Below the pieces are notes generated by a model. It made no database searches. It was given only the letters and a program-made list of their open reading frames with translations, and was not told the DNA's origin. From the NCBI GenBank assembly GCA_027563935.2, contig CM050454.1:3934001-3998000 (forward strand): a DNA stretch of 64,000 bases, written 5' to 3'. Position numbers and translations under genes: made by a program. This document shows, one piece after another, positions 19,131-32,800 of this stretch (positions within the stretch are counted from its first letter, which is position 1; each line of letters begins with the position of its first letter). The DNA is from Costus lasius (taxonomy: Eukaryota; Streptophyta; Magnoliopsida; Zingiberales; Costaceae).

Positions 19131-21261
19131 AAAAAGTATGGCTCCTCCTGCGAAAGCTCGCTCATGCCCTCCAGCGCGCCCAAATCGCCCCCCTCGCCTC
19201 CCTCCTCAGCCTCTTGATGCGCCTGATCCGGGTACTTCTTCCTCCTCCCGCCCGAGGGTTGCTCCTGCTCCCTCGGCTCCCAGTGCTGCAGGTGAAGATG
19301 CAGCTCCTCCTCTCACCGATAGAGTTGTTCCTCCACTGCTTACCCCCCCTAGTCCCCCTATCATCCACTCTTCATCCGGAAAGAACTTGGGCTGGACTTT
19401 TCCGCAAAAATATCGGTATCCCCTCGGTCTCCACCATCATTTCTGAAAACATTCTTGAAGCTATCTCTAGTAAATACACAGAGGATGCTGTCATCTTTGA
19501 TGAGGCCAAGCTTGAAAATTGGAGAGCCCCATGGCAATCCAGCCTAATTGGAAAATTTTTAACTAGGCTCCCTTCCCTCTCTGCCTTACGCGCTGCGATC
19601 GCTAAAATATGGTCGTATCAACCGGAGATCATTGATATGGAGAATAACTTCTTTCTATTCAAATTCCAAACCACAGAGATGGCGTTGGAGGTCCTTTCCA
19701 GCGGCCCATGGACAGTTCTTGGTGACCTTCTTAACCTGATCCGCTGGCGGCCGAACTTTCAGGCTCTTCAGGAAACCATTAAGTCTGCCCCAGCATGGGT
19801 TCGTCTACCTGGTCTTCTGTTTGAATTTTGGAACATGGAATCCATTGCCTATATTGCTGCTAGAATCGGGAAACCGCTCCGAGTTGATAACAGGGCTATC
19901 AACTTGGAGCAAGGTAAGTATGTTCGTGTATGTGTGGAAATTGATCTGGAAAGACCTCTTTAGGAGGGAGTTTGACTTGGTCCTTCGGAATTTCGTTTTT
20001 TCCAACTGTGTTCCTATGAAAATTTACCTATTCTGTGTTCAGGATGTGGCCACCTGGGTCACTCGCTCGCCTTATGCCCGCCGCAGCTCCCCCACTCGGT
20101 GGCCTCTATTCCCGGGGCCAAAGCGAAGCCGATGGGTAATGGTGTTTCAGAGACGGCTCCCCTCGTTTCCCAAGACGCTGTTCTGAACGTCAGTCCCTGG
20201 ATTCAGGTTCAACGACGACGCAGAGGATCAGCCTCTCGGTCGAAGCCACCCAGTCTTGCGGCTCCTCCTAAGACCTCTTCAACGCCGGACTCTCCTTCTT
20301 CGCCGACGAGGAACCCAGCTTTCGCAGAGACCCGTTACTCGGATGTGACCGTCTCACAAACCCCTCTCCTCTAGAGACCCGTTACTGTGGATTCTGACAC
20401 GGACGATCTACGTGTCCCTTTCCGCTTCCCCCCGCTGGACCTTACTTCTTGGTCCTCACGCCCCCCCCCCCCCACCTCGGCGGCTACGAGGCGCCTCTCT
20501 CTAGACTGGGTCCTCCTAGCCCCCGTACTTATGAGCATTTAATCCTGTCAGCATCTTTACTCCCTGACGCGACCACACCCTCACCAGGCAGCTCACGGGC
20601 TTCGGAGTTGGGGCTCAATATGGCTTGTCCGCAAGCGAAGACCCGAGATCCGAACTGGGACAAGGGACCCCAATTCAGTTCACAATCCGCTAAACTCTCG
20701 AATCCTCTTTGTTCTGTCTCTTCCCCTCTCCCTCTCTCCAATAACTCCACTTTGCTTGCCTTGCAGGATCGCCTCTCTCCGATCTTTAGCAAAATGAAGG
20801 ACCACCTTGCCGAGCATTCTCCGAACCTGTCAGCGACGACGTCCTTTGACCCCAACTCTGCTATGGTTCCTTATGAGACCAAAGACCTACAGCTAATGCT
20901 CTCCCAGATTGTGCCAAGGTCCTCCAAGCTTTTAGCGAGGGCTGGCATTATCTCCAAACGTGGTCGTTCCACCCAGGGCCTGGGTAGCAGGAAAAAGGCC
21001 CTAGCTTCTATTGAACTTTCCTTATGAAGCTTATCTCTTGGAACTGTCGCGGGGCTGGGCGTAAACCAGTCCGCAACCACCTTCACTATCTAATGAATTC
21101 TTACAAACCTTCTCTCGTTGCTCTCCAGGAAACGCATCTGGACGATGTGGGGATAGCGCAAATTCATCAGGAATTGGGTAAGAGATGGAAAACCATCCAT
21201 GTCCCCTCTACTCGTGCTTCAAGTGGTATATCTCTATCATGGCTTCATTATGCTTTTCTTT
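19131..21261 (+). mobile_element. L1-type LINE fragment: degenerate ORF1 and start of ORF2
   Basis: Order: a Pro-rich N-terminus (ATG 19138); a DUF4283-type domain in another frame (about 19390-19963, with WSYQPEIIDMENNFFLFKF and GPWTVLGDLL); a CCHC zinc knuckle in a third frame (CSGCGHLGHSLALC, about 20038-20080); a Ser/Pro-rich tail (20449-21027); then ORF2 starting in an ATGA overlap at 21024, with the apurinic-endonuclease start MKLISWNCRGAGR and ALQETHLDD. ORF2 is cut off after about 68 codons, so the RT is absent. Two frameshifts in ORF1 show decay. Losing the 3' end is unusual for LINE copies, which are normally 5'-truncated. Confidence 0.9.
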
Positions 21262-21843
21262 CTTTTCTACTTTCCTTTCTTTTCCGCTTTGTTTTTTTCT
21301 TTCTAAACACAGCATAAGAAATGTGCACCGCTGCTTAATAGCAACCTAAGATTATAACGATGGATGGTCGTGCACCTTTCTCTCACCGTTGGATGGATTG
21401 TCTTCTCCAGCCAAGTATCTTTTTGTTTTTGGGTGAAGCCATTCTTTAGGTGGATATTCACTTACAATGCACGTTGTGCTATAGTGTCTTGGCATGCTTT
21501 AAAATGTAATTGCTAAACAGCACTTCACGTTTCTGATAACTCGAAAAACTCACTTGAAATTAGTTCTAGGGCTTAGGCAGACTTCCAAAAGCAACAGTAT
21601 GCTGTGCTAATTACTAACACCACAGTTTTATAACTAATCCTCAGCGCATTTTCCTAGAATAATCTATTACACGCTGCAAGCTGTAGACAGGGAAACAGTG
21701 TAACCAGTACGGTACATTTGATTTGTTGTTTCAGAAATTTGCACATTATCTACATTAACAATCCAACCAGTCCAGCCCGCGATCATTACACCATGTATCA
21801 TCTAATCACAGTCCATTTTCTATGTAGTAAATTAAGTTGAACA
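21262..21843. repeat. Long direct repeat, copy 2 (right of LINE)
   Basis: Duplicate of 18551-19130. It runs directly into the DCL4 3' flank, which suggests that this copy plus 21844 onward is the ancestral continuity and that the LINE plus one repeat copy was added. One boundary lies in a CTTTCTTTT-rich tract. Confidence 0.93.
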
Positions 21844-22058
21844 GCCACTGTTGGTCATAGAACACCACATTTGGTTTGACAAAACGAGTTCAACATATAG
21901 ATTGAACAAACACCCCAAGCTACCAACTCGCTATTTACAGTTAGCATTACATCCAAAAAAATAGAATGCTAACGTTGGGCTTGAGTTTTTTATAAACATC
22001 CTTCTTGACGAAAAAAGGTCTGGTTGAATAGAGAATAGAAAAAACGATACGAAACGAC
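21844..22058 (-). other. DCL4 3' UTR / downstream flank
   Basis: AT-rich DNA just after the DCL4 stop on the minus strand. No definite polyadenylation signal was fixed. The transcript may extend into the repeat copy at 21262-21843. Confidence 0.45.
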
Positions 22059-22209
22059 TTAATTTATGTATCCAAGATTCTTGAGGTACCAGAGTGCCCC
22101 TTCCGCAGCATGATTTTCAGCAGCTTTCTTTTGTGCCCTTGGTTCACTATAGCACTCCAAACGTACACAAGTAAGGCCTTCGACTTCCACAATAACCTTG
22201 TAAGTGAAC
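22059..22209 (-). CDS. DCL4: DCL4 exon o: end of second dsRBD and stop
   Basis: Encodes [20 protein letters not shown] then [20 protein letters not shown] and ends GYIN with TAA (22059-22061). Acceptor AATGCAG/GTTCAC. This is the canonical C-terminal dsRBD helix (KKAAxxxAA). Confidence 0.96.
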
Positions 22210-25200
22210 CTGCATTAATTTCAGAAACAATCATAGTCCTCATTCTTCGAGCAATTTTTTTCCTTTCTTTTTTGCATATATCAGAGAATTTATGTTCAAA
22301 ATGCCCTACTCAAAGCCGTAAAAATTTGTGATCATTTCTTGTTTCTTTATATTATAGCTGATATTTCCAGTTCAATATAGTCATTGAACGGTGCTTTAGT
22401 AAACGGTAATACAGTAACAGAGCCTTAATGCCTAATAATTAATAGAGTACCTAAACCTTTTTTTTTAAAAAGTTTCAATTTGGTATATTAATACTATCAA
22501 AGTGTTTTATATTAGATCTGTTTGTCAAAATTTTACAGCAACTCTTTATCTTTTTTGCCTCATCACCTTTGCCATTTCCCCCAAGAAGTGCTTCCCATCT
22601 ATCCCTAGTGCTTACAGCAACACCACTAGTTTCTCTCTCACTTGCATCAGCACTCCTGCTCCCACCCCATCACTCCTAGGTGTGAATCACAAGAGAGTCA
22701 TTTCTCTGGGTAGGGAGGGGAGGGGGTGAGGGAGTCTCTCTTAAAAGCTTCCATGAGTCATGGAAGCTCCATTTACGTAATTTAACAAATACTTTTTCTT
22801 ACTATGGGCATCAGATTTGAAATAAAAGGTTTAGACATAAATTTTAAACTACGAACCAGGTTTAGATATCATTTATTTAATTTATCCTTTATTACGAGAT
22901 CAAATGAACATGCAATTGCCAACTTGCAACCTGACCACGACCGATTAAGCCACAATGCAAAGAATAAAGTTGGCTGGATTTTCCTGCAGCAAATTTAAGT
23001 TATTAGCTGCTTTAGTTCCCGATCACGATCCCATTAGTCATTTACTAGTGCACGCTTACGAGATTCAGAACAACAAAATGCATCATTGCCTAAAAAAGAA
23101 CACTTTCAGAAAATGGCCAGAACAATAGTTAACAACTTACATTTTAAGATGGCTCGGACCTTCATCCTTACAGAACTTGAACGATGGAGGACTCCAGCAA
23201 TTAGCAGTACATATCTCCATCAGCTGCGACTTTGCTGTTTTTGATGCTAAATTACCTTTAGAAGAGAATATTATTTTAATATTTTTAACTAAAATTGAAC
23301 ATTTACCATGAAAATTTCTAATGGTGTAACAATGCAACTAGGTGAAACTTTATATCTAATAATAATAATAATTAAAATTAAATTTTATATTTTGGTGCAG
23401 GGACTCATTTGTAAAATGGGAAAACTTCTGCGTTTTCCTAAAAAAAGTGTAAAAGCAACCCAAAACCTTATTTCCCTTTTCTTTTTCTATTTATTCCCCC
23501 TTCCCAGCCTGTGTGCCGCCTCTACTTTGCTCCTCTCACAGCGTTGAACGAAGCAGTGACAATGATTAGTAACCTCACACTGGCCTTCCCTGTTAAATTT
23601 TATATTTAGGTGCAGGGACTCATTTGTAAAATGGGAACACTTATGGGTTTTCTACTTTGTTCGTCTCATAGCGTCAATCATCGCACCGGCCTTCCTTGTC
23701 TTCTTCCGGTGGCATTTAACAAGTTTGGTAAAGGTGGTGTTCGGTTTAGTGACGAGCGTTACATGCGGCAACTGTTTCAGTTTCGGCAAAGCACCGAGGA
23801 CGGGTACTAGACACCATCGTTCTCTTCCCTCCTCCTTACTCGTCATTCCAATGCCTTTCACCTTTGCAAGCAGCGGCGCTTGGCTTCCTGCAACATGAAC
23901 AGTACACCAGCCACCCTTCTTCCCCTCCTTGTGTTGATTTTGGTTGCTAGGGTAGGAAGTACTTAACCCTAGTTTTTAAGCATGCTTAGGTGATAATATT
24001 ACATGTATAGTTGATAGATTCATAGGGATTATACCGTTTGCCCTAATTTGATTATGAACGAGGATAGGGTGAAATGTCATGTTATGGTAAGCATGATAAA
24101 TGATTATGATGTTATTAAAGGAAAATTTATTGAAGTTCGTAGGTAATAATTAAGCCAATTATTGATATGATAATTTAAGAGATAAAAATATATGTATATC
24201 ATAATTTATGAAATCGTAGCCAGATGTAGTAAGGGTAGAAGTGGGAATTATTAGATGTGCATGATGGTTAGAACTAGATGGTAATTGATATTAATTTTTT
24301 TTTATATGTATCATTGTAAGGTAACAAAAGTTCTAGACTTAAGAGACTAGATGTGCCTGAGGCATAAGTACAAGTGGTTTATTTTGTGGCAAAGGATTTC
24401 AATAGAGATCCTATCTTTATTTTCTTGTATAGTATTAAGCCTCACGCTTAGACACTAAAGCTTTTGTTTCTACTGTTTGGTTTAATTCTTGTTCCTTTCT
24501 TGCTATCTTAATGTCATTGATGCATATAGTGGTATGATTGATTTTAATTTATTATCATAAAACGAGATTATCATTGCATATTTAATCTGACATTTGAGCA
24601 GATACTTATGAAAGTTATTGTTGTTATGTATTATATACATATTTTGAGATATGATATTTGTACAGTGTTTGGATTTGTTATTATATGCCTCGAGCATGGG
24701 CACCATGCATGGAGGTTGGAGATTCGTCGGCTATGTCACGTGTTGGACCATAACACCGACTACATAGCGGGCTATTGGTGGGGGACAACACTATCTGGCT
24801 ATCTGATCTAAGTCGTTCTACTTTTGGAGTTTAGGGGTGGAACCACTCTTATTAGAGAATGAGACATAATACAAAAATTATGACTATGATCTACTCTATT
24901 TTGATAAGATATAATGTATATTGTTTAAATTATATATTTGCTCATATATGTGATACTCATGTAGTGAGTAGAGTTGGTTTCATTTTGTTTAGCATGTAGT
25001 CATATTATTAATATCCCTACGATGGGTAGATAGAATAAAGATTTCCTTATAGAGTGGCTAGTAATTTTGTATATTTTCTAATTTACTACTTGGACATGAA
25101 TTGATAGTAGTTTTTTTCTTTTTTTTTTTTATAGTTGGATAGTCAGGTACCCAATTATGAATCTTTATAGTTTTTAAAAACTTGAATAGTATTGTTTCCC

Positions 25201-26781
25201 CATAGTTTATAATATTTTAGCTTTGTAAGTACTTGAGAAATGGATTTTAATGAGATGGTTATGAAATTCTTGTCATGTGAATTTTATGATTGTAATGGTG
25301 TTAGGATTTCTTATGACAAATTATACGTTATAGATGGATTTTTATGGTGCATGTTTATTATGTCAAATTGTCATGTCTGGGTAAATAGAATTATTGATCG
25401 AGGCAAGACAGAGATTAACACTTTGTAGCCTCTAGTGCAGATAATTTCAATTAAGTGCCAAATAGGCAAAGAATAAAGTAAAGCATAAAGGTGCTTGCAT
25501 GAAGAGAAACGAAAAAAAAGAACATTGTCTCCTTTGGAATTTGAAGGTCCGCCTGCTAGTGGTAAAATTAAGCCAATCAAACAATCATATACTCATGAAA
25601 AAGGAAAACAACACTCATGAATCATGATGGATAAAGTATTTCAAGTTTCATTTAGTATGATGTTTTGGCAATGATTTGTGATAACATTATTTAATTTAGG
25701 GAAATATATATGTTTAATTATTGTTTAAAATTTTTAGAATTAGGCATCTTTTTTTACTTGGGTTCAATGACTTAGGTATTCTGATACCTCAATGCCTTAA
25801 GAATGCATAGCGGTTTAAATAAAACTATAAATTTCACTGTATGAACAGAAAAAGAGAGCATCAAAATTTAGAAGTATCATACCAATTTTCTCCCTGTTAT
25901 TCCCACTTGGAGATCTTTCATTGACCATACTATTGTATGCCATGGATTCATGTGTTTGATCATATTCATTCACCATGGCTCTAGTTGAATCCACCCTATA
26001 TGAACAAGAACTTCCATTGCAATTTGACAGAAATGCATCGCTTGCTACTTCGAGACTTGCTGACTGCGGGATCTCTTCCATAACCTGAATTTGCAGCTTT
26101 TCAAAAGGAATTTTGTCAATATCACCCAGCCGTATAGGTTCTTCATCAAAACCTATTAGTTCTGGTTTGCCTTTTTTGGCTTCCAGAACGATTTCCTCCA
26201 GTGATTTACTTTTATGCTTATATCCACGAGCCTGCATAGGCGTATATATGGTTTCAGCGGTAATTATGACATAAATGGTTAACGAATTCCAAATTTTAGA
26301 TGCCCGAAAATTTGTCATATGAATTTTTTTTTTTTTTTGCATGCCTTGTTACTGAAGACTGAAGAGAACCAATTTTATAGAAACTTAATTTTTTTTTTTT
26401 TAATAGTGGCCAGTGATTATACATATTCGCTTCAATGATCTTCTAACCTATTCACTTGGTAGTCAGAAAGCATTCAGCACTTCCAGCATTATCTACCTAA
26501 CGCCTACTGTTGTTTGAAGAGCATTCATAATGATCTGGCCTAATCAACAATTAGAAAAGTGTTAAGAAGCAATCACTTGAAGCTTTCAAAGATGCTTAAT
26601 TATTATTTCACAAAAGAAACACACTACCTGCAGTTAAATTTTACTTCATGGAAAGCTAAAAAACAAAATGGTATGTTGGTTTGCTTCTTTCTATGTTATG
26701 TATCATTCTACATTTTCAACCTCCAGGTCTTCATCAGCAGCATATACTATGTGAGCAGGGCCAGGCAGGGGATTGAATGCT

Positions 26782-26833
<52 letters not shown>

Positions 26834-29800
26834 AGGGGAGAATGGATAAAGAGCGGTACCAAGAGCAAAGATTCAAATGTTCATTAATCAAATTGCCCAT
26901 TGCAATACTCAGCCCTCTTTAGGCTTTTAGACACAGTCCAAAATAAATACCGACCACAAATAAACCCTACCACTGATACATCTGATACCCACTAACCCAT
27001 TAATACAGGACTAAAAAATAGCATCAATAATTTATTTCCTCACTACTATACTACTATAATTAAATAAATAACATGTATACTAAAACTCTATTAATTTGCA
27101 CTGCATACTTGTGTGGTTGTGGCAATGGGCAAGAGGCTTCTCAATGACAAGCATCATAGCACACTGAATTTTATAAACCATACCTTCTAGTTGGATAAAT
27201 TCAAGTCCTAATGGATATTATATATGCTTCAACATGTTTATTCAGTTAATAAGTTTAGGTTATTCACCTCAAAAAAAAAAAAAAAAAGATGTTGCAGGCT
27301 TACAGCATGCTTGATTCATTTTACTATGCAAACTGATCTTGCACTGGACCATGTACCAAGCACAATACCCGATGTACTAAAAAAACATAAATTCTACAAA
27401 TAAAATACATGAAATAAAAATCTAAGATATTCTGCCACTGAATACATGCAACCTTAATGTACCGACACTAGGTACTAGTATCAGATGTGGCACCGGTACG
27501 TACATACTCAACATGTATTGATACCAAATTGATCTCATACTGGTATGTACACCCATGGTTTTTCAAACATTGATGTAGCCAGCTAAACATTTTGAGAATA
27601 CTGTAAAGTATTAACAAGCAGTGAAATAATGACCGAGGAAATCCAGTGGTTCATCCTGTTCAGCCTATTTAAAACTCATTTCAAGAATTATTATGCTAAA
27701 CCATTATGTATCTATGACAAAAACAAGAAGATAGGAAAGCAACATATTTGAAACTAAGATATTCTCAAAAATAAATTCTATAAATAAATACATGAAAAAA
27801 ATTTTAAGATATTATGCCACTGAATACATGCAACCAACAAAATATTTGAGAATAATGTAAAATATTAACAAACAGTGAAATAATCACTCTGAGGAAATCC
27901 AGTGGTTCATTCTGTTCAACATCTTTGAAACTCATTTTAAGAATTAATACGCGAAACCATTATGTATCTGTGACAAAAACAAGAAGCTAGAAAAGCAACA
28001 TAGGTCATACCTTTAACAAAGAAAGTGCTTCTAGCGCAGCCGTTCTTCTAGCAGCTTTAGAATTTACGTTGGTTGATTTAAACATCAAGGCTTCGTCTTT
28101 GACATCAATTTCTACTTTCACAAGATAACCTTCACTAATTTTAACTGGATCCGGGAACTGCAGATCAAAATTAAAATACTGACAAAGTTCCCTAAGTTCT
28201 CTCATGGGATTAATCTTCAAACTAGAGAAGTCCAAGACAGGTTCCAGCAGGGTTAACATTAAATTCCAGACAACCGTTAAGTTAAATCCGCTGTCGAGAA
28301 GTACAGCACCAATAGAAGATTCAACAACATCACCAAGAACCTAGATTATTCATAACATTGTAAATTAACCCATGAGAAAATATGAAAAAAAAAAAATTAA
28401 AACAGATGTATGACGTAAGGATGCACAAGTGAACTTGCAAAATGTGATAGATGTCTTTAATTGATGTCATTTTATTTGATATTTAAATTTGTCATTACTA
28501 AAAACATAATTTTGATTTACACTAGCATGCACTATAACAATTCAGCAATAATACATGTAGAAACTACATAGCAAGCAAACTGTATCAGCTTGCTACAAAT
28601 CAGCCTTCTTTATAACAGTCTGCATACACCTGTCATATTGATATTATTTATGCTTGCCACAAACTCTAAGGGCCTGTTTCCTTGGACAGAATCCAGGAAA
28701 AAAAAGGAAAACAAAATGAATCTAGTAGCAAACATGACTAGATTCATTCTATTTTTCTTTCTTTTCTATGTGGATTCCGTCCAAAGATACAGTCCAAGGA
28801 ACAGGGCCTAAAAGTTTGTTTAGTACAAATGAGTTGACTATGATAATTAGGTTTCTTTATAGTTCCAATCATAGCCCTTGATCTTTATATACAAACACTA
28901 TGCATTTCACCATCTTGGTTCCAAACTTCCAATAATAATTTCCACATTGACTAATTTTCACGTACCGAAGGTATTTCCACATGGACTAATCTTCTCTCCC
29001 TCCCCAGGAGGAGAGACTTGTGATTACTCCTATCCGGCTTTCTTTCTAATCCTAGGGCTAGGAATGTTCTAAACTATAACCCAATCCTAGGTCCTCCTTT
29101 GTCCGCTTATTATTATCCATACCATATTTGATATTCTACACCAAACTTAAGATTTTCTCCTCCCACATCTAGTTGACCAATCTCTTTGAAACCATAGTTC
29201 ATCTCAATAGATCAAGTGATGTTCTATGGCACTGTGTTTCTCTTTCTTATATGTTCACAATGGAAGATACGTTGTATGTAGTCTCAGTCTGTACGGATCA
29301 ACACAACCACGCATACTAGTGTAATACAAGGTTTCAAATACTCGTACATATATGTGTGCAGGTCCAAGCTCAGGCATATGTGTACAGGTCCAAGCTCAGG
29401 CATGGGACGGAGTAAAGCGAGCTTCTTTTTTCTTCTTCTTCTTTTCTTCTTCTTTTCTTCTGCCCTGCTATGATATACTTTGGTCTACGTGCCGGTTCTT
29501 GCCCAGACCGATACTAACTAGTTTTATCATCCAGTACAAATCGGTTTTTTAAACCATAGTCTAATAGTGCATTAATAGTTAGGTTTCAGCCTTTCAGGAC
29601 ACTAGTGTCAGCATAATCATGACTTGGTTGAGACTAGCGGAGTTTTCAAAGTGTACCTTATCCCATGAATTTCTGGAAGTATTGTGCAACATGTAAATCC
29701 TTAAACTACATCACCTTAGAGATCCTCCTTTAACTATCACAGTTCTATCGTACAAAGTCCACAAGTATACTAATTGCATGACATGGAAACTAAATTTATC

Positions 29801-32800
29801 ATACATATCTTAGAGATCCTCCTTTAACTATTAGTTCTACATCAATATTTTGATTTATGAACAAGGAAACTAAAGACTATTATAAGCACTATCATAAGAA
29901 ATGAATGTATATTTTCAAACAATGTTCGAAATACTAATACAAGGTTTTAAATATTAATCCGTACTAGTGTACTGGCTCACTATTGGTTCAATATATACCA
30001 GTCAGCATTAATCTATACAGCCAGAAGATATAGGCATATTAGTCAGTATCATTAAGTTATATATATAAATAGACATACAACATTGACATTGTACTAGTAC
30101 AAAGCCAGATCAGTATATATCCTACATTATACCAAGGTTTAAAACACTACTCCGATCCATGGTTTTGACCCATGCTAGGACCGGTATATACCATGCACGC
30201 CAGTTGGTACCGATTAGTGTACATTATATATATAGATATATATATACCGACCATGGACCGGTCGGACCGGTACATACCAACCATACTGTTTAGGGCCCCG
30301 TATTTGATTCTATGATTCATACCCACTATTGAATTAGTCCATACTAAGTGTTAGGCCCTGGGCTCCCCGGTTCAGCCCAGAGGGGTGGGCCGAACCCAAG
30401 CCCAAGCCCATACGCCGAAGCTATGCGTGGAGCCCTAAATCGAATCAAATCCCTTGGTCAACGTGCGATGTTGACCAAGGAGCTGCATCAGATCAGCGGG
30501 CGCTGACGCAAGGAAATCTTCGGAAGCGGACGCGGCAGCGACCAAATCCACGCGAAGGACGCGGACGACAGCGTCGCTGGCTGCAGGCGGCGCGAGAACT
30601 TCAGCGGGCGACGCGGACACAGGAGGGGATCTCACACGCAGCTGCTCAAACGTGAGATCCGGACGGCGAGCGAAGCGGGCGGGCGCGGGGTTTGCAGAGC
30701 GGAAGAAGAAGAGACGGCGGGACTGCTCTATAAGAAGAGGAGGTGAGGAACGCGCAGGCATCGTCACCGACGTCGACGTTCGACCTTAGGAGAGTGATCC
30801 AGATCAGAGATCTTCGACCTTCAGAGAGAGATCGGAGACGGGGACCGAAGAAAGCATCGGCGATCGGGTTTTGAGCGAGAGCGTGTAACGGCGTTGAGAG
30901 GCTTCGCCGACGAGCAGAGAGAGAGCGACGAGAGGAGTGGGTTTTTGTAACTTTCTATTACGAGAATAGAAGTGAAGCTTTTCCCTCTCCACTGTTCGTC
31001 TTCCCCGGCGACGTTCCTCTGCTGCGGTGTTCATCAGTGCGTCGACGACGAGTGTAGAGGCGTCCTTGGCCGGCGACGAGGGCAGGGGCGACTCCGATCG
31101 GCGGTAAGGCGAAGACCCCGGCGGAATCTCCTCCCTTGCCGGTTCCTTCCTCCGACGAGCCGCGAGCGAACGCAGGCGTGTGCTCGCGCTGCGAAGACGA
31201 AGGTTTTGAACGCGTCGGGCGTTCGAAACGAGGAGAGTCAACGATTCGAGCCGGTCAACGCTCAAATCCAGAAATCGAATCGGCGGCCGACGTCATCAGC
31301 GGCCAAAATCATGCGCGGCAGAAGCGAAGTCACAGGTGACGTCAGGCGCGACGTCAGTGAGGTAATTAAATCGCAACGATAGATTTTGACTTCAGTCAAA
31401 ATCCAGATTTGAGGTATTTTGATTTAGGGTTTTTCGATTCTTCCCGGATTTCAGAATTAGGGTTAGGGTTTTCCAATCCTTTCCGTGCGAATTGTAATTT
31501 GGGGGTAAAAATCTGAGCGAGGAACTAGGGTTTCGAATTTGGGGACAGGATTAGGTCCGGAAACCCTAGCACGATCACGTTTCGGTGTTCCGCCGGACGG
31601 CTCTAGGAAGCCGATAAGCGCTGTTTTTAGACCGTTCCGACCGGGGCGTGACACTAAGTATAAGATTCTGGTCCATTGTTGGACTAGTAATTACTTGTTG
31701 GTACTGGATAATACTAATCAAGGTTTATAATATCGGTCTGGCAACTTGGTCCGGTAGTTGCCAGTACAGTACCGGTCCAATACCTTCAAACTGAGCGTGG
31801 AACCGGAAGGCATGGCAGCAACGTAAGGTGTAGGCAGCAGCGGGTGAGCAGCGGAAGTCTTCTGGCGGCGCCACAAGTGTTTTTTAGTTTGAATTTATTT
31901 GAATCTTTTGCATAACCAACGACTAGTATATGCTACTATTTTCAACATGGATAACTCTCATTTCCAGATGCATAATGCAGAAAACCCCAACGACTACTCC
32001 ATAGTCCTCAGGCAGTGATAAACTAATTAATTAGTAAATATTAAATATCATGATCGTTATTAATTGTAGGGGGTTGGTGGTTGCCTAAGTCTAGTTAATT
32101 TATGATTATCATATCACGTTAAAGCCTAACTAAAGGCTTATTAAGTGTTGTAATAAGACTCAAATTATGCACTATCTCAAAGGTGCTCTTAGAAACATTT
32201 CACATTATAGGAAGAATGGAAGTTCTGCATTGAATCATATCTAGATGCTATGGAAGGTTGACCTTATAATACCTATACATTAATATGGAAGGTAACGATG
32301 TTATTTACCGCTCTAATTCTGAGACTGTATACCTAGCTCTGACCTATGTAGCTAGGCTACAATCTATATTACTGGTAGTTTCTAATATAACAGTTAAAGA
32401 TCCTTGAGGTTTATTGCCTTTTTCTTGAGATACAATCAGTAAGAATATTTTTAATCCTTTTACTAGTTACAAAGATCAAATGTTGAATTCTTCACTAACC
32501 TCAATCTTTATCAATTTTCTACTTCGAGTAGTAAGCTACGTATAATTGACATCTATGCAACCAAAACTGCGAGAAGAATAATCTCACATGAATTAATTAC
32601 ACCTGTTCTCCACAACACTTTCATCCTACCAAGCTACTAGAGGGTATGCTGCTAGAGGCTCATACTCTGATTTAAATGCGACACTGGGCGAATAGATTGC
32701 CAATTTTAATGAACCTTAAGAAAAGCTGTAATTCTCTGATAATTTAATGGGCGAAACTAAGACTCTGCTTAAAGTTTGAGAAAACAAAATGATATTGTAT

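Noticed and set aside
21024..21317. Functional LINE ORF2
   Set aside because: Only ~68 codons of endonuclease are LINE; the remainder of the frame reads into the duplicated host segment.
18551..21843. LTR retrotransposon with 580-bp LTRs around the LINE-like ORFs
   Set aside because: The repeats lack TG...CA ends, PBS and polypurine tract, and one copy continues into host flank. The internal ORFs are L1-type.
30435..31382. Several 100-150 codon frames on both strands
   Set aside because: Inside the 1.3 kb solo LTR with clear TSD. GC-rich DNA gives chance open frames.
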